NCBI RefSeq assembly: GCF_018991925.1
Contig: NW_024720773.1
Location: 859,661-923,660, forward strand
From: Homarus americanus
Taxonomy: Eukaryota > Arthropoda > Malacostraca > Decapoda > Nephropidae
Length of the DNA: 64,000 nt
Direction: 5' to 3'
A program made the position numbers and the translations under genes. Positions 37,221-46,317 of this stretch are shown here, piece after piece. Every line of letters starts with the position of its first letter. Position 1 is the first letter of the stretch. The notes under the pieces are model-generated. The model had not been told where the DNA came from. It searched no databases and saw only the letters and a program-made list of their open reading frames with translations.

Positions 37221-37764
37221 TAGTTTGTTTGAAATAGAGCAAGTGTAAGGGCAAATGGAAGCATTATTGGTTTGTTAAAAAAATGTTTTAGATAATAGAT
37301 TTTATTATCAAGGTCATTTTCCAATAAATTTTTTTGCTTTAAATATCACATTTTATTTCCTCCAAACATTATCACAGTACAACTTGAAACATTATTTCAA
37401 ATCAAACAAAATTAAAAAGGGATTACACTAGCATGACTAAAGAAAAATATATCACAGTACAGTACAGTACAGTACAGTACAGCATATGTAAAATTATATC
37501 ATTCAAACAGTTTAGTATTTTGCTTGAAATAATAAATGTTCACATTTTTAAAGGCTTCAAAGTACTGTACTACACTGAAATAGTTTGCAAGTGTCAGAGA
37601 AATCCATAAACAATTTTAGTTCCTCTAAATAAGAACAAGCAGTAAAACAAAATTTATCACAGTACCTGTACAGTCCTGTATATAAATTAATAGTAACTAT
37701 ACTTAGTTTGACATTGTAAATACAGTTATATAGCAATTATCATTCTTGAAAGATTTTAGAAGTA
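37221..37764. other. AT-rich Harbinger interior with (ACAGT)n
   Basis: Contains a short pentanucleotide array (37,453-37,482). Many ACAGTAC words occur. No gene seen. Confidence 0.5.
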
Positions 37765-37984
37765 CAGTATAGTCTGGATTTACGCGGTTTTTGTTTACGC
37801 ATTTGGTCATTTACGCTGTGCCTTGCCAGAATAAAATGTTTTAATTATGCGGTAAATTTCATCATTTACGCGGCGAGCGGCTGGAGAGGTCCAGATCGCC
37901 GCGCCATTTTTTACTCACGCGGTCCATTCTTGACCATATGCGGGAAGCAGCGCGGTGAGGGGTGCGCATTAGGCCGCTCTTACG

Positions 37985-38190
37985 TTATCGCTGACGTCAT
38001 ATGACTTATCGGACTGTGATTGGGCCACGCATCCTTACCACCCACGCATTCCCTCCGCCGATAGCTGTGATTGGTCTAATGTAACATGACGTGCCCTGCC
38101 ACCAGAGGGTAGAAGTCGCTGACCTAGCCAGGCCTGTCTCATTGTTCTCAGTCCGCGTATACAGTTCTCTCTTGTGCCCGCTATTCCCCT
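37985..38190 (+). promoter_or_regulatory. Promoter-like region with CRE and inverted CCAAT boxes
   Basis: A perfect CRE palindrome TGACGTCA lies at 37,992-37,999. Inverted CCAAT boxes (ATTGG) lie at 38,019-38,023 and 38,070-38,074. The region is GC-rich compared with the surroundings and ends about 200 bp upstream of the ATG at 38,195. A closely related stretch, with TGACATCA in place of the CRE, is present in the element at 63,592-64,000. No TATA box is evident. Confidence 0.5.
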
Positions 38191-38194
38191 CACA

Positions 38195-38575
38195 ATGGCT
38201 TCTGCTGGACCCCCACTACGCGAGATAAACCTTGAATTACCTGGACCAAGCTATGATTGTGTGAAGGAAATCATCGAGTTGGGGGAGAAAATTAAGCTCA
38301 TCCTTGACAACGACCCAGACAAGCATCGGTATGAAGTGTCTAATAACCTTCTGACGAAAGTTATGGAGCCGTATATCCAGATCTATCTCGACAACATAAA
38401 TGCTAGTCATCAACGTAGTATTAAGGACTTCTTCGCTCGCAACCCACCACAACCACAGCCAGCCCAAGTCAGTGATAGTGATAGTGACAGTGAGGATATG
38501 GACTTTGAGGGGTTTGTCAGGGAAGCCCTGCAAACCTCTGCGAGTAGTGAAAGTGATTCACCGGAGGGCAACTAA
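38195..38575 (+). CDS. Intact 126-residue Tigger-derived protein with PIP box and acidic tail
   Basis: ATG 38,195 (CACAATGG) opens MASAGPPLREINLELPGPSY. A helical segment follows (DCVKEIIELGEKIKLILDND, then EVSNNLLTKVMEPYIQIYLD), then HQRSIKDFF, in which Q73-RSI-KD-F79-F80 (38,411-38,434) fits the PCNA-binding consensus exactly. The tail has PPQPQPAQ, an alternating Ser-Asp run and DMDFEGFVREAL, ending SDSPEGN. The pattern equals the C-terminal region of Tigger transposases, which commonly end with such a motif; the DNA-binding and DDE domains are gone. An upstream GTG in frame adds a few codons but is an unlikely start. The ORF is free of stops although the element is non-autonomous, so expression is possible but unproven. 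PCNA binding is inferred from the motif only. Confidence 0.65.
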   Translation: MASAGPPLREINLELPGPSYDCVKEIIELGEKIKLILDNDPDKHRYEVSNNLLTKVMEPYIQIYLDNINASHQRSIKDFFARNPPQPQPAQVSDSDSDSEDMDFEGFVREALQTSASSESDSPEGN

Positions 38576-38880
38576 TCTGCCCTCTGCTTCGGAACCAGCC
38601 GCCATCCACGTGTGCCGACCCATCTTTTCTACGAACGTAAGTGTTAAAAACCTAATATTATTAATATTTCTCTTAAATATTAATTGTGTGTGCATACCAT
38701 CATAAAATTAAGATGTTATTTTTACTACAACGTACGTATTGTGTCGGAAAAAGTGGAGTTTGGGGGTCGGCCCAGTCTCTATTTCAATTAATCCCATATG
38801 TTCTGTTATTTCGTTTATGCCTTTCTCGTTTTACGCGGACCTCCGCAGGTTCAATTGACGACGTAAATGCAGATTATACT

Positions 38881-38938
38881 GTACTGTACTGTACTGTACT
38901 GTACTGTACTGTACTGTACTGTACTGTACTGTACTGTA
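38881..38938. repeat. (TACTG)n array at the end of a Tigger-type element
   Basis: About 12 perfect units beginning at the last base of the element end ATACTG-TA. The repeat unit is the element terminus plus its TA target. See findings. Confidence 0.95.
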
Positions 38939-38939
38939 T

Positions 38940-39350
38940 CTGTATTAAAATTGTAATTAAAGTACAAAAGAAATGTGAAATAAAAGAAAGATTAAAATTC
39001 CCAAATAAGTATGAGTATATAATACACAGTATCACAGTATCACAGCTGTATTGTATATGAAGTAAAAGAAAAAAATTATCATACAAAATATGATTTCATA
39101 TCTCCATTAAGTGGAATAAACAGTAAACAGAGATTAAAAAAAAAGACAATTAAATTTCTCCAATAAGTATGAGTGTACAACACACAGCTTCACAGTACTG
39201 TTTATTGTATCTGACATTATATCACAAATTAAGTTGAAAGAATCTATTTGTTTTCACAAAAGAACATGAAAAATATTTGATATTCTCCATTAAGTGCCTA
39301 AGAAAAAATAGTAAACAGAGAGAGATAGAAAAAATCACAGTTTATACATT
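38940..39350. other. AT-rich Harbinger interior
   Basis: Imperfect internal repetition (AAATAAGTATGAGTATA-type phrases at about 39,003 and 39,162). No gene recognised. Confidence 0.4.
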
Positions 39351-39351
39351 A

Positions 39352-39726
39352 TCAATTATGACACTGATGGCAAAGTCTCCATAATTTAACTTGATTGCTC
39401 ACAGCCAGAGGTGGAATTATGGCTGCACTCTTGACATATACCATGGTCAACAACTCTAATGCTTGCTCTAAATACATTACACACAGATTGGGCTGAGAAT
39501 GTATTGTACATACAGTACTAGTGAAGGCCTTTAAAGCCTCCAATATAGCACCATTCAGTTCTTGTATACTGTCCTTAATAATGGCAATGAAGCATTCAAT
39601 CCTCTTGTTCACCTGCTTCCTTATCTTCTCCCTGTGACTGGATGTTGCTGGTGCTGGTGGTGGCACGGGTGATCTTGATGTTGGATCATTTGATCTAAGT
39701 GTTCTTGCTGGTGCAGACGCTGGCAT
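39352..39726 (-). CDS. Second ORF of the Harbinger element, C-terminal part
   Basis: A 124-codon open frame on the minus strand, near the right end of the element and convergent with the transposase. It starts MPASAPARTLRSNDPTSRSP with a Pro-rich segment, followed by a helical part KIRKQVNKRIECFIAIIKDS, IQELNGAILEALKAFTS and a Leu-rich end. PIF/Harbinger elements carry a second gene for a Myb/SANT-like DNA-binding partner of the transposase; the location fits that gene, but the Myb-like N-terminal domain is not visible, so the assignment rests mainly on context. Confidence 0.45.
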   Translation of the reverse strand: MPASAPARTLRSNDPTSRSPVPPPAPATSSHREKIRKQVNKRIECFIAIIKDSIQELNGAILEALKAFTSTVCTIHSQPNLCVMYLEQALELLTMVYVKSAAIIPPLAVSNQVKLWRLCHQCHN

Positions 39727-39869
39727 AATTGGTGGTGGTGACTGCCTTCTCTCTTAAAGACGAACTTTTATCTCCACAACTCATGTTTCTGCTTCAATTT
39801 TGGCGCGCAGATCGACCTGGTTTGTTTACATTTATCTTGGATAAGGCGTACCAACCCTCTCGAGTTGCG

Positions 39870-40009
39870 GCGTTCGGGTTAATAAATAGTAACCCGATGT
39901 TCGGGATTGATAATCGAGTTTGACGAATCCATTTGTCGGGTTACCAAACAGTAACCCGACAGTCGGGATTGCTCTTCGGGCTTGCTGCCCCGAGTGTTTA
40001 AAAAAATGG
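39870..40009. repeat. Right terminal region of Harbinger with GGGTTACT palindromes
   Basis: Two imperfect palindromes pairing CGGGTTA with GTAACCCG (39,875-39,896 and 39,937-39,958) and the 21-bp terminal inverted repeat (39,989-40,009). Matching palindromes lie at the left end. Confidence 0.65.
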
Positions 40010-40089
40010 CCGAGGGTGGATACAATACACTGTATAGTACTTTGGTACACAAGGAGGCAGCATGGCCAGTACTGCACTCCACTGCCTTC

Positions 40090-40250
40090 ACTTCCCCAAG
40101 TTATAAACTAAGGTACCCATTTACAGTTGGGTGAACTGGGAGTGCCCGGGGATTGAAACACCGACCACCTAGAACACGAGGCGAAGACTGCACCCGCTCA
40201 AAAATCTTGGTATTCCATTGGGCTATTTATTCCAAGACACAATAATTATT
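40090..40250 (-). repeat. Possible tRNA-derived SINE
   Basis: The minus strand contains GTGTTTCAATCCC, close to the RNA polymerase III B box, followed by CGGGCACTCCCAGTTCACCC and CAACTGTAAATGGGTACC, a combination I associate with arthropod and mollusc tRNA-related SINEs. An A box is not clear and no A tail was found. Confidence 0.4.
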
Positions 40251-40964
40251 TATGAACTTAACTTGTGACAAATATCACAACTCTCTAGCTGTTGGGACAA
40301 ACAAACACAATAACTCACTTTAAGGGAACTCTCCACTTCTAAACAGCCTGAAAAGTGTGTACGGTAACTAAAATATTTTATGTATTGTCATCTAAGAAGT
40401 AAAGCAAAACTTGACACAGCCAGGAAGGAAACTGAGATCCAGTTTTGAGGGACTGTGTTGAGTGTGTGAGTGGGTGGCGGGGTAATGCGGAGGTTGAGGA
40501 GGGTCAGAGTATAGGGGGGGCTAGAGGGGTGAGGAGAGTTAAGCAGATACAACGCAGGATATATTAAGCAAGGATATAAATACATAGGACAAAACACAAA
40601 GTATGAGTAAGATGTGTTACCGCACATTAGGGTGGTATTCCCAGTTTGTGCTGCAGGTCTGAACCATTTATGGACATTTACTGTCCAGAATTTACGAGAT
40701 CATTGGCCACTGTGATAACAACAATCCCCCCGCCCCCCCCGCTCCTTCACCCAAGTCCCACACACAGTATTTCTCCATGTCCTTCCCTCTTCCTGCTGAG
40801 ACCTAAGCAACTGTCACTTACTCTAGGGGTGATAAGGGGATGGACTGGGGCCTCTATGTATGGCATCCGTTTACGACCGGGTTGTATTTATGACCCAATG
40901 AATAATAAATCGACACACTGCCTCAGTACAGTACTAGGCTAACAGCAGACCTGACTGCTGAAGG
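40251..40964. other. Unassigned sequence
   Basis: Some GC-rich and C-rich stretches (40,725-40,745). No ORF with recognisable features on either strand. Confidence 0.35.
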
Positions 40965-41533
40965 CAGGGTTCTAAAAAAGTAAAAATGCCCAAAGTTAGT
41001 GCACCGTGTGGCAAGAAGCTGAATGATCTTGTTTGGGAGTTTGGATGTGACGTTTTTTCCACTGATGTTTCAGTGCTATTTTGCAAAGTCTGTGAAAAAG
41101 CAGTGAATTTCGAGAAAAAGTGCTTCGTTTCGCAGCATGTGCAGACTGCTAAAAATCAAACTGCTGCTCAGAAAACGAAACGAGGAAGCCAGAAAACGAG
41201 TCTGCTGACTACATTCAGTGCATCCTCCAGCCGCAAGTCTACCTTTTCATTAGATCTGTGTAAAGACTTTGTTGATGCTGGTATTCCATTGAGGAAGCTG
41301 GAGAACAAATCTCTGAAGTTATTCTTGGAAAAATACACAAAGCAGCAAATCCCGAGCGAGTCTACTTTAAGGAAGAATTAGCTATGGAACTTATGTACTT
41401 AAGTTATATTTCTAGTTTTATTTCTATAATTGCTCTGGGAATAAAGGCCTTTTTAATGCCTATTTTGCCACTTTATTTTGCCTTTTTGCCTGCCTATTTT
41501 GAATTTTTTTAGTGCCTAATCATCCGGGCCCTA
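40965..41533 (+). mobile_element. Small hAT-derived element
   Basis: Left edge CAGGGTTCTAAAAAAG and right edge TTTTTTTAGTGCCTAATCATCCGGGCCCTA form short inverted ends of hAT type (CAGGG and CCCTA). The 3' part repeats TGCCTATTTTG and TGCCTTTTTGCCTGCC, common at hAT ends. It carries one short ORF. No 8-bp target duplication is visible. Confidence 0.6.
40986..41381 (+). CDS. BED-finger protein, CGGBP1-like N-terminal half of a hAT transposase
   Basis: A 131-residue intact ORF, MPKVSAPCGKKLNDLVWEFG with a BED-type finger (LFCKVCEKAVNFEKK ... SQHVQTAKN). The Cys pair and first His are present; the last zinc ligand, normally His, is Asn. It continues with SASSSRKSTFSLDLCKDFVD, AGIPLRKLENKSLKLFLEKY and ends PSESTLRKN. 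This is the N-terminal part of a hAT transposase family that also gave rise to vertebrate CGGBP1. In related proteins the text continues after STLRKNY; here a stop follows at once, and the catalytic domain is absent. It may be an intact DNA-binding-only derivative, or a deletion product. Confidence 0.7.
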   Translation: MPKVSAPCGKKLNDLVWEFGCDVFSTDVSVLFCKVCEKAVNFEKKCFVSQHVQTAKNQTAAQKTKRGSQKTSLLTTFSASSSRKSTFSLDLCKDFVDAGIPLRKLENKSLKLFLEKYTKQQIPSESTLRKN

Positions 41534-41540
41534 CTCATTA

Positions 41541-41936
41541 CAGTAGAACGTTGATACAATGGACTAATTAGAGCAGACCCCAGTCCGAAAAAAGAGAATG
41601 TATGGGGTGTGTGGAGATAACACTACTTATGTGAACTGTTTGAAGAAAACCAGTTGTTGTTATGTTATTACTGTACTTCAACAACGTAAATAATGGCTTA
41701 CATTGGCTTAATGGCAGAGGGAAACTCACAACATCTCACTGTACCTCCTTCCCCAGAATACGTAACCCACACCAGATACATGTCTTAAATTATTGTTGCC
41801 GATCGCGGCAACACAAAACATCACAGCCAAATATACGAGTTTCATATCCTATCGGTAATTCTAATGATCAAAATATAAACAAGCCACACAGCTGCTTTGG
41901 TCAGAGGTAGAGTTGGGTTAGTATAATGTTACTATA
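41541..41936. mobile_element. Tigger-like element end, partial
   Basis: A TA-CAGTAGAACGTTGATACA start at 41,539 resembles Tigger inverted ends. No matching right end was found before the next start at 41,937. No coding sequence recognised. Confidence 0.45.
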
Positions 41937-42252
41937 CAGTAAAGCCTCCGATAACAAAGGTTCGACCAACAACTTTTCATATTTAAGACCCTAGTTAATT
42001 TAGGACCCAAATATAATAAAACATTTAATAAAATTACATTTTCATATAAATAATAACTAAATCCTGATATGTAATATAAAAAAAAAATTTACTGTAAAAA
42101 ATAAAGAGCGCCTTGCGTAATGAAGCTGTCTTGCTAATGAGTGGTAAACAACAGTCAGAGCTTGGCGGGCCTTTTGTTTTCACGCATGTGGAACAGGAAC
42201 TGGAGAAAAACTTTCTCAGGTTTCTTACAGCATTTTTGCATCCCTATTCAAC

Positions 42253-42390
42253 ATGAGCAAGAGAGCAAGTGATGGTAGTGTTGTTTCAAAAGTTAATAGA
42301 AAGTGTATGAGCTTAGCCGAGAAACTAGATGTGTTAAAACGATATGAAAAAGGTGAGAGGTCTGTGGATATTGTATGGAGTAAGCAATGA
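42253..42390 (+). pseudogene. Tigger transposase N-terminal helix-turn-helix fragment
   Basis: MSKRASDGSVVSKVNRKCMS then LAEKLDVLKRYEKGERSVDI is the start of a CENP-B-type helix-turn-helix as found in Tigger transposases. After 45 codons it meets a stop that arises at the internal deletion junction. The rest of the DNA-binding domain and the DDE domain are missing. Confidence 0.8.
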
Positions 42391-42690
42391 ACATAATTTC
42401 TGAAGTAGATCCATTGGCAGAACATAGCATTAAAATTTAAATAAACGCATATGACCTCTACATAAAGATGTATAATGAGAAAAGAAAGCAGCTGTGCAAG
42501 GTTCTTTCGAGAGCTATATTATTCAAAGGCCTAAACCATCAACTTCAGCTACACCATCAAATTCAGCATCATAAGCAGCTTCAACATCAAATTCAGGTTC
42601 AGTAACAGTTTCGTCAACAGCTTTATGGAAAGCTACAGCTTTAGCCAGAGTTGAACCCGATGACTTCGTCATCTGAGTAAAATCTCTCAC
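42385..42690 (+). pseudogene. Tigger transposase C-terminal tail, unexpanded
   Basis: NIISEVDPLAEHSIKI, a stop, then INAYDLYIKMYNEKRKQ, and after a frame shift RPKPSTSATPSNSAS, a stop, AASTSNSGSVTVSSTALWKA and VEPDDF. It is the paralogue of the tail at 10,980-11,220 and 17,160-17,240 but has only a few SATPSNSA-like octads where that copy has a 6-kb array. Confidence 0.75.
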
Positions 42691-42699
42691 AATATTCAT

Positions 42700-43624
42700 T
42701 GGCTGTCCTTATGTTTTAGACTTTACCGCCATTGGTGAGTAGAATTTTTTTTACATTCGTAAATATTATTTAAAACATATATGAACAGTAAATAATTGTC
42801 GCTTTCAAATTCATATGTAGAGAAATGAAGATATTTTTTCACATATACGCACTTACTGTTAATACGTTGGTGTTCCCAATCGTCTCGCTTTATTTCTTTA
42901 CCATTAGTGGTTAGCTACTTCCAGTGTTCCATTTATTAACATTAAATAACATTACTTAAAACATACATACAGGTATTAAATTTTTTTTTAAATTAAGTTC
43001 ACTACAGATACAACCAGGGTCTTATTTTCTTCAGTTTCTTATGTAGAGCCATCGTCACTCACGAAAACAATGCCATCTTGTCTCCTCTTGTGTGTTTTAA
43101 TATTCTATGTATTATTGATGAATTGCATTGTTCATTTCACATATATAAACATTAATTAAATCAAATAAATATTCAGTAATAATCAGTAATGACTATGTTT
43201 CCTTGAGTGCGCACGTATACATTGGCGTTTTAAGGGCTGTAACGAGCAGGATGGTTGTCCGCTGCTTGTTTGCTTGCTCGCGGCCCCCACTGGGGGGGGG
43301 GTTTAGACGGAGGTGAGAAGGTCGCTGCTGCTTCATCACACAGAAGACACTACCCAGCCAGCACCACAGCTGCACTCCCCCCCATTGTTCGATTACAATT
43401 CTGGTTGTGTGCTCATCTGAGGTTCCTGGGGCTCGTGGGCTTTTTCCCCAGTCCTTCACTATTTGGCTGTGCTGTCAATCTCCGGGAACCTGCTCCAGCT
43501 ACTACCGCGGCTGCCACGTCATGTCCACGCCCTATCCACCGTCCGTGCCCTGGCGTCTCTCCTGAGTGGCAAGACATCACCCACCAACGCTGGCGCCAAG
43601 TGAGGAAGCTCCCATAATTGTTTA
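42700..43624. repeat. Repeat module resembling 44,420-45,020, then GC-rich segment
   Basis: 42,900-43,190 contains AACCAGGGTCTTATTTTCTT and CCTCTTGTGTGTTTTAATAT, which return at 44,520-44,640 and 44,920-45,030. From 43,200 to 43,620 the sequence is GC-rich with open frames but no recognisable protein; it could be a Tigger 5' region or host DNA. Confidence 0.5.
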
Positions 43625-44235
43625 CAGTAATACCCCGCTTTACGCGTTTTTTTTTACGCGGTACCCTGCCAGAACCGGAATGTTCACTTTACGCGGAGCA
43701 TTTACTCATATACGCGGGAAGCGGCACGGGCAGGGTGCGCACAAGGTTGCCCAGTCATCAAAACATTACCGAGTTCTTCACCGGCCACCCACCACAGCTG
43801 GCCCAAGTCAGTGATAGTGAGGATATGGACTTATATGGACTTTGAGGGGTTTGACAAAGAGGCCCTGCAAGCCTCTGTGGTGGAGAGTGATACAATTGAT
43901 ACAAGTGATACAGGTGAGGGCCAATAATCTGCCCTCTGCCTCGGAACCAACCCCCCATCCCCGAGTGCCCAGCCATCTTTTCTACTAATGTAAGTGTTAA
44001 AAAACCTAATATTATTGATATTTCTCTTAATTATTAATTGTGTGTGCATACCATCATAAAATTAAGAAGTTATATTTACTACAACATAGGTATTGTGTCT
44101 GAAAAAGTGGAGTTTGGGGGTCGGCCCAGTCTCTATTTCAATTAATCCCATATGTTCTGTTGTTCACTTTACGCGTTTCCCGCTTTACGCGGGCCTCCGT
44201 GGGTTCAATTGACCGCGTGAAGTGAGGTATTACTG
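43625..44235 (+). mobile_element. Tigger-type non-autonomous element with PIP-box remnant, 611 bp
   Basis: Ends CAGTAATACCCCGCTTTACG and GTGAAGTGAGGTATTACTG, each flanked by TA. Nearly the same structure as the copy at 36,607-37,220. The PIP-box codons (CAA at 43,759 to TTC ending 43,782; QNITEFF) are kept, followed by the acidic stretch QVSDSEDMDLYGL and stop at 43,845. The ATG of the other copy is GTG here. Confidence 0.92.
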
Positions 44236-45190
44236 TATTTGATATTTGTGTGAGTGGTGTCAATTATTGTGATTATTTTCATAGTAAAGAGATGTCAATC
44301 TCTAACGGTTGTTTGTTACACCTTGGAAACCTATGGTTCTTGACTTTCCTTTTGTAAGATCCTGATAAGACTGGCAAGGGATTTATATCCCAAAGTCCTA
44401 AGCCTTTACAGGCATTCCATTATCAGTCTCACTTTTTCTTTAATATCAGTGGTTACTTCTACTGTACATTAAATAACATTAATTAAAACATACATATTTT
44501 TTACATTAATTTAACTACAACAACAACCAGGGTCTGATTTTCTTCAGTTTCAGGTGGATGACTGACATTATGGGTGTAAACACTGACAACAATGCCGTCT
44601 CTTATCCTCGTGTGTGTTTTAATATTTTACGTATTATTAATGAATTGTAATGTTCATTTCGCATATATAAAGATTAATTCAATCAAATACATATTCAGTA
44701 ATAAGCAATAATGAATCTTTTGTACATACCTGTATTCTTAAAAAGATAAATGGCGCGGTATCCTTAAATGCGCATGTATATGTTGGCGTTCCCAAACCAT
44801 CTCGTTTTTTTCTTTGCCATTAGTGGTTAGCTACTTCTATTGTACCATTTATTAACATTAAATAACGTTACTTAAAACAAATATAATAATATTTTTACAT
44901 TAATTTTTCTACAGCTACAACCAGGGTCTTATTTTCTTAATTTTCTCGTGTAGAACTATCGTCCCGGACTCCCGGCTGTAAACACAAACGAAAACAATGG
45001 CGTCCCATCTCCTCTTGTGTGACCATATTATTATTCATTTATATTATATAAGGTGCATTCAGAAACATTATTTAAAGAATATAGTTTGCAATTTTCATTA
45101 ATTGTATTGTTTTGGGAGGAAAAGAGGGTAAAAATCCACACAAAAGATATGAAAAGGTCACACTTTGGAACGCATCTCATTATTATTGCT
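44236..45190. repeat. Two more copies of the 42,900 repeat module
   Basis: Modules at about 44,420-44,700 and 44,755-45,020 share TTAGTGGTTAGCTACTTCTA and the AACCAGGGTCTTATTTTCTT block with 42,900-43,190. With the element at 43,625 removed they form a head-to-tail series. Their origin is unknown; no coding sequence. Confidence 0.6.
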
Positions 45191-45193
45191 TTA

Positions 45194-46033
45194 CAGTGAT
45201 CCCTCGGTTAACGAATGCCTCGATTAAAAAAATTTCGGTTAATGAATTATCTTCCATAAGAATCTTCAATTCGGTTAACGAACAAAAATTCGGTTTACAA
45301 AATTTTTACGAAATCATGTCAACATGTTTTCGCTTGCTCACCAGCTGGAATATTAGTCCGCCAATACAGTAATCGGTTCTAGGGCTTAAATTCGTTCCCG
45401 TTTGAGTAAATATCAAGAAGGTTGTACTATTCAATAATTTTCCAAGTTTTATATTAAAATTTCTAGTCATTTTAACACTTATTTACCATAATTGCAGTCC
45501 AGGAAACTAGTTTTTGGTGCGCCAATCAGCCACTTGACTCACCCAGCAAGGTGTCAGTTTGCATCTCTGGTCAGTGGAGGTAACATCTTGCTTGTGGCTC
45601 TCTTGAACATAAACTATTTCTATGTTTTTACAGTACAATTATTGGTCATTCTGAAATTTATTTTACATATTGACAATATATAGTGCAGTGCAGTGTTGAT
45701 TTAAAGAAAATAATCTTGAATTACACCGAGTGAACTTAAAATTTTATGTGTGAAATGACGGCATGAAGCATGGGGTGATTTATCTTCCACCCCCACTTCC
45801 TTCTCTTCTCCCTTCTCCTCCACCCCCACTTCTAATTCCCATCATCATCATCATCAACCAGGAGCCTTCTACATACACACCTCAAAGTAAGTGTACTTCA
45901 CTGCATTTATTTTTAGTTTGTATGTAATTTTCGGTGAGCTGGAACCAATTACCCAAAATCCCATTGAAACAATGGTTTCCGTTAACGAACGACCTTCTGG
46001 AACGAATTGTGTTCGTTAACCGAGGGACCACTG
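45194..46033. mobile_element. Tigger-type non-autonomous element, family A, 840 bp
   Basis: Starts CAGTGATCCCTCGGTTAACG, ends GTTAACCGAGGGACCACTG, flanked by TA. Over its whole length it resembles the copy at 35,209-36,070, including the pyrimidine-rich block and ATCATCATCATC. Confidence 0.92.
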
Positions 46034-46035
46034 TA

Positions 46036-46317
46036 TTTTAATGGTACAGGTAATATGATTTCCTACCTGATTCCAGTGTATATTGTATTTACATGCACAA
46101 AATCATATGTTTTCCCCTACAAAACCACTTTAAAATCACTTTCAATAATTGTATGACGAAACTTACTAAAAAAAAAAAAAAATCCACAAAATATCCTTGT
46201 ACAATAGGGGTGCGCCTTATATGCCGGCAAATACGGTATACTGTGTATGAGAAACTTCAGTCACAATACTGTCTGGAGTCTGATGAAGTGGTGCATTGTA
46301 CATAGGAAGACATCTGG
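46036..46317. other. 3' non-coding region of the Tigger copy to the right
   Basis: Contains GGTGCGCCTTATATGCCGGC, a sequence type found at ends of DNA transposons, and an A tract. Probably the end of the minus-strand Tigger element. Confidence 0.45.

Larger units (their letters stand above)
37765..38881 (+). mobile_element. Tigger-type element encoding an intact PIP-box protein, 1.1 kb
   Basis: Ends CAGTATAGTCTGGATTTACG and ACGTAAATGCAGATTATACTG, with TA on both sides. It carries a promoter-like region and a single intact ORF (38,195-38,575), then the 3' block common to family B. It is an internally deleted derivative of a Tigger transposon that kept the first codons and the last part of its transposase gene. 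Confidence 0.85.
28971..40009 (+). mobile_element. Harbinger element, about 11 kb, expanded by nested insertions
   Basis: A 21-bp inverted repeat sharing the core TTTTTTAAACACT (two mismatches in all) lies at 28,971-28,991 and 39,989-40,009. Just inside both ends are palindromes built on GGGTTACT and AGTAACCC (28,989-29,009; 39,875-39,896; 39,937-39,958) and a degenerate one at 29,054-29,079. Between the ends are a HARBI1-like transposase in two pieces and a second ORF on the opposite strand. Removing the LINE and four Tigger-type insertions leaves about 4 kb, a normal size for a PIF/Harbinger element. The 3-bp target duplication could not be fixed. Confidence 0.65.
41937..42700 (+). mobile_element. 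Internally deleted Tigger copy, sister of the minisatellite-bearing copy
   Basis: Left end TA-CAGTAAAGCCTCCGATAAC at 41,935. It has a short N-terminal coding segment (42,253-42,390) fused to the C-terminal tail (about 42,385-42,690). The tail is clearly homologous to 11,040-11,220, including CCTAAACCATCAACTTCAGC, and gives the state of the tail before the minisatellite expanded. The right end was not found. Confidence 0.7.

Noticed and set aside
43255..43617. 120-codon GC-rich ORF
   Set aside because: No recognisable domain, no splice or promoter support, and an overlapping open frame on the minus strand. Likely chance in a GC-rich patch.
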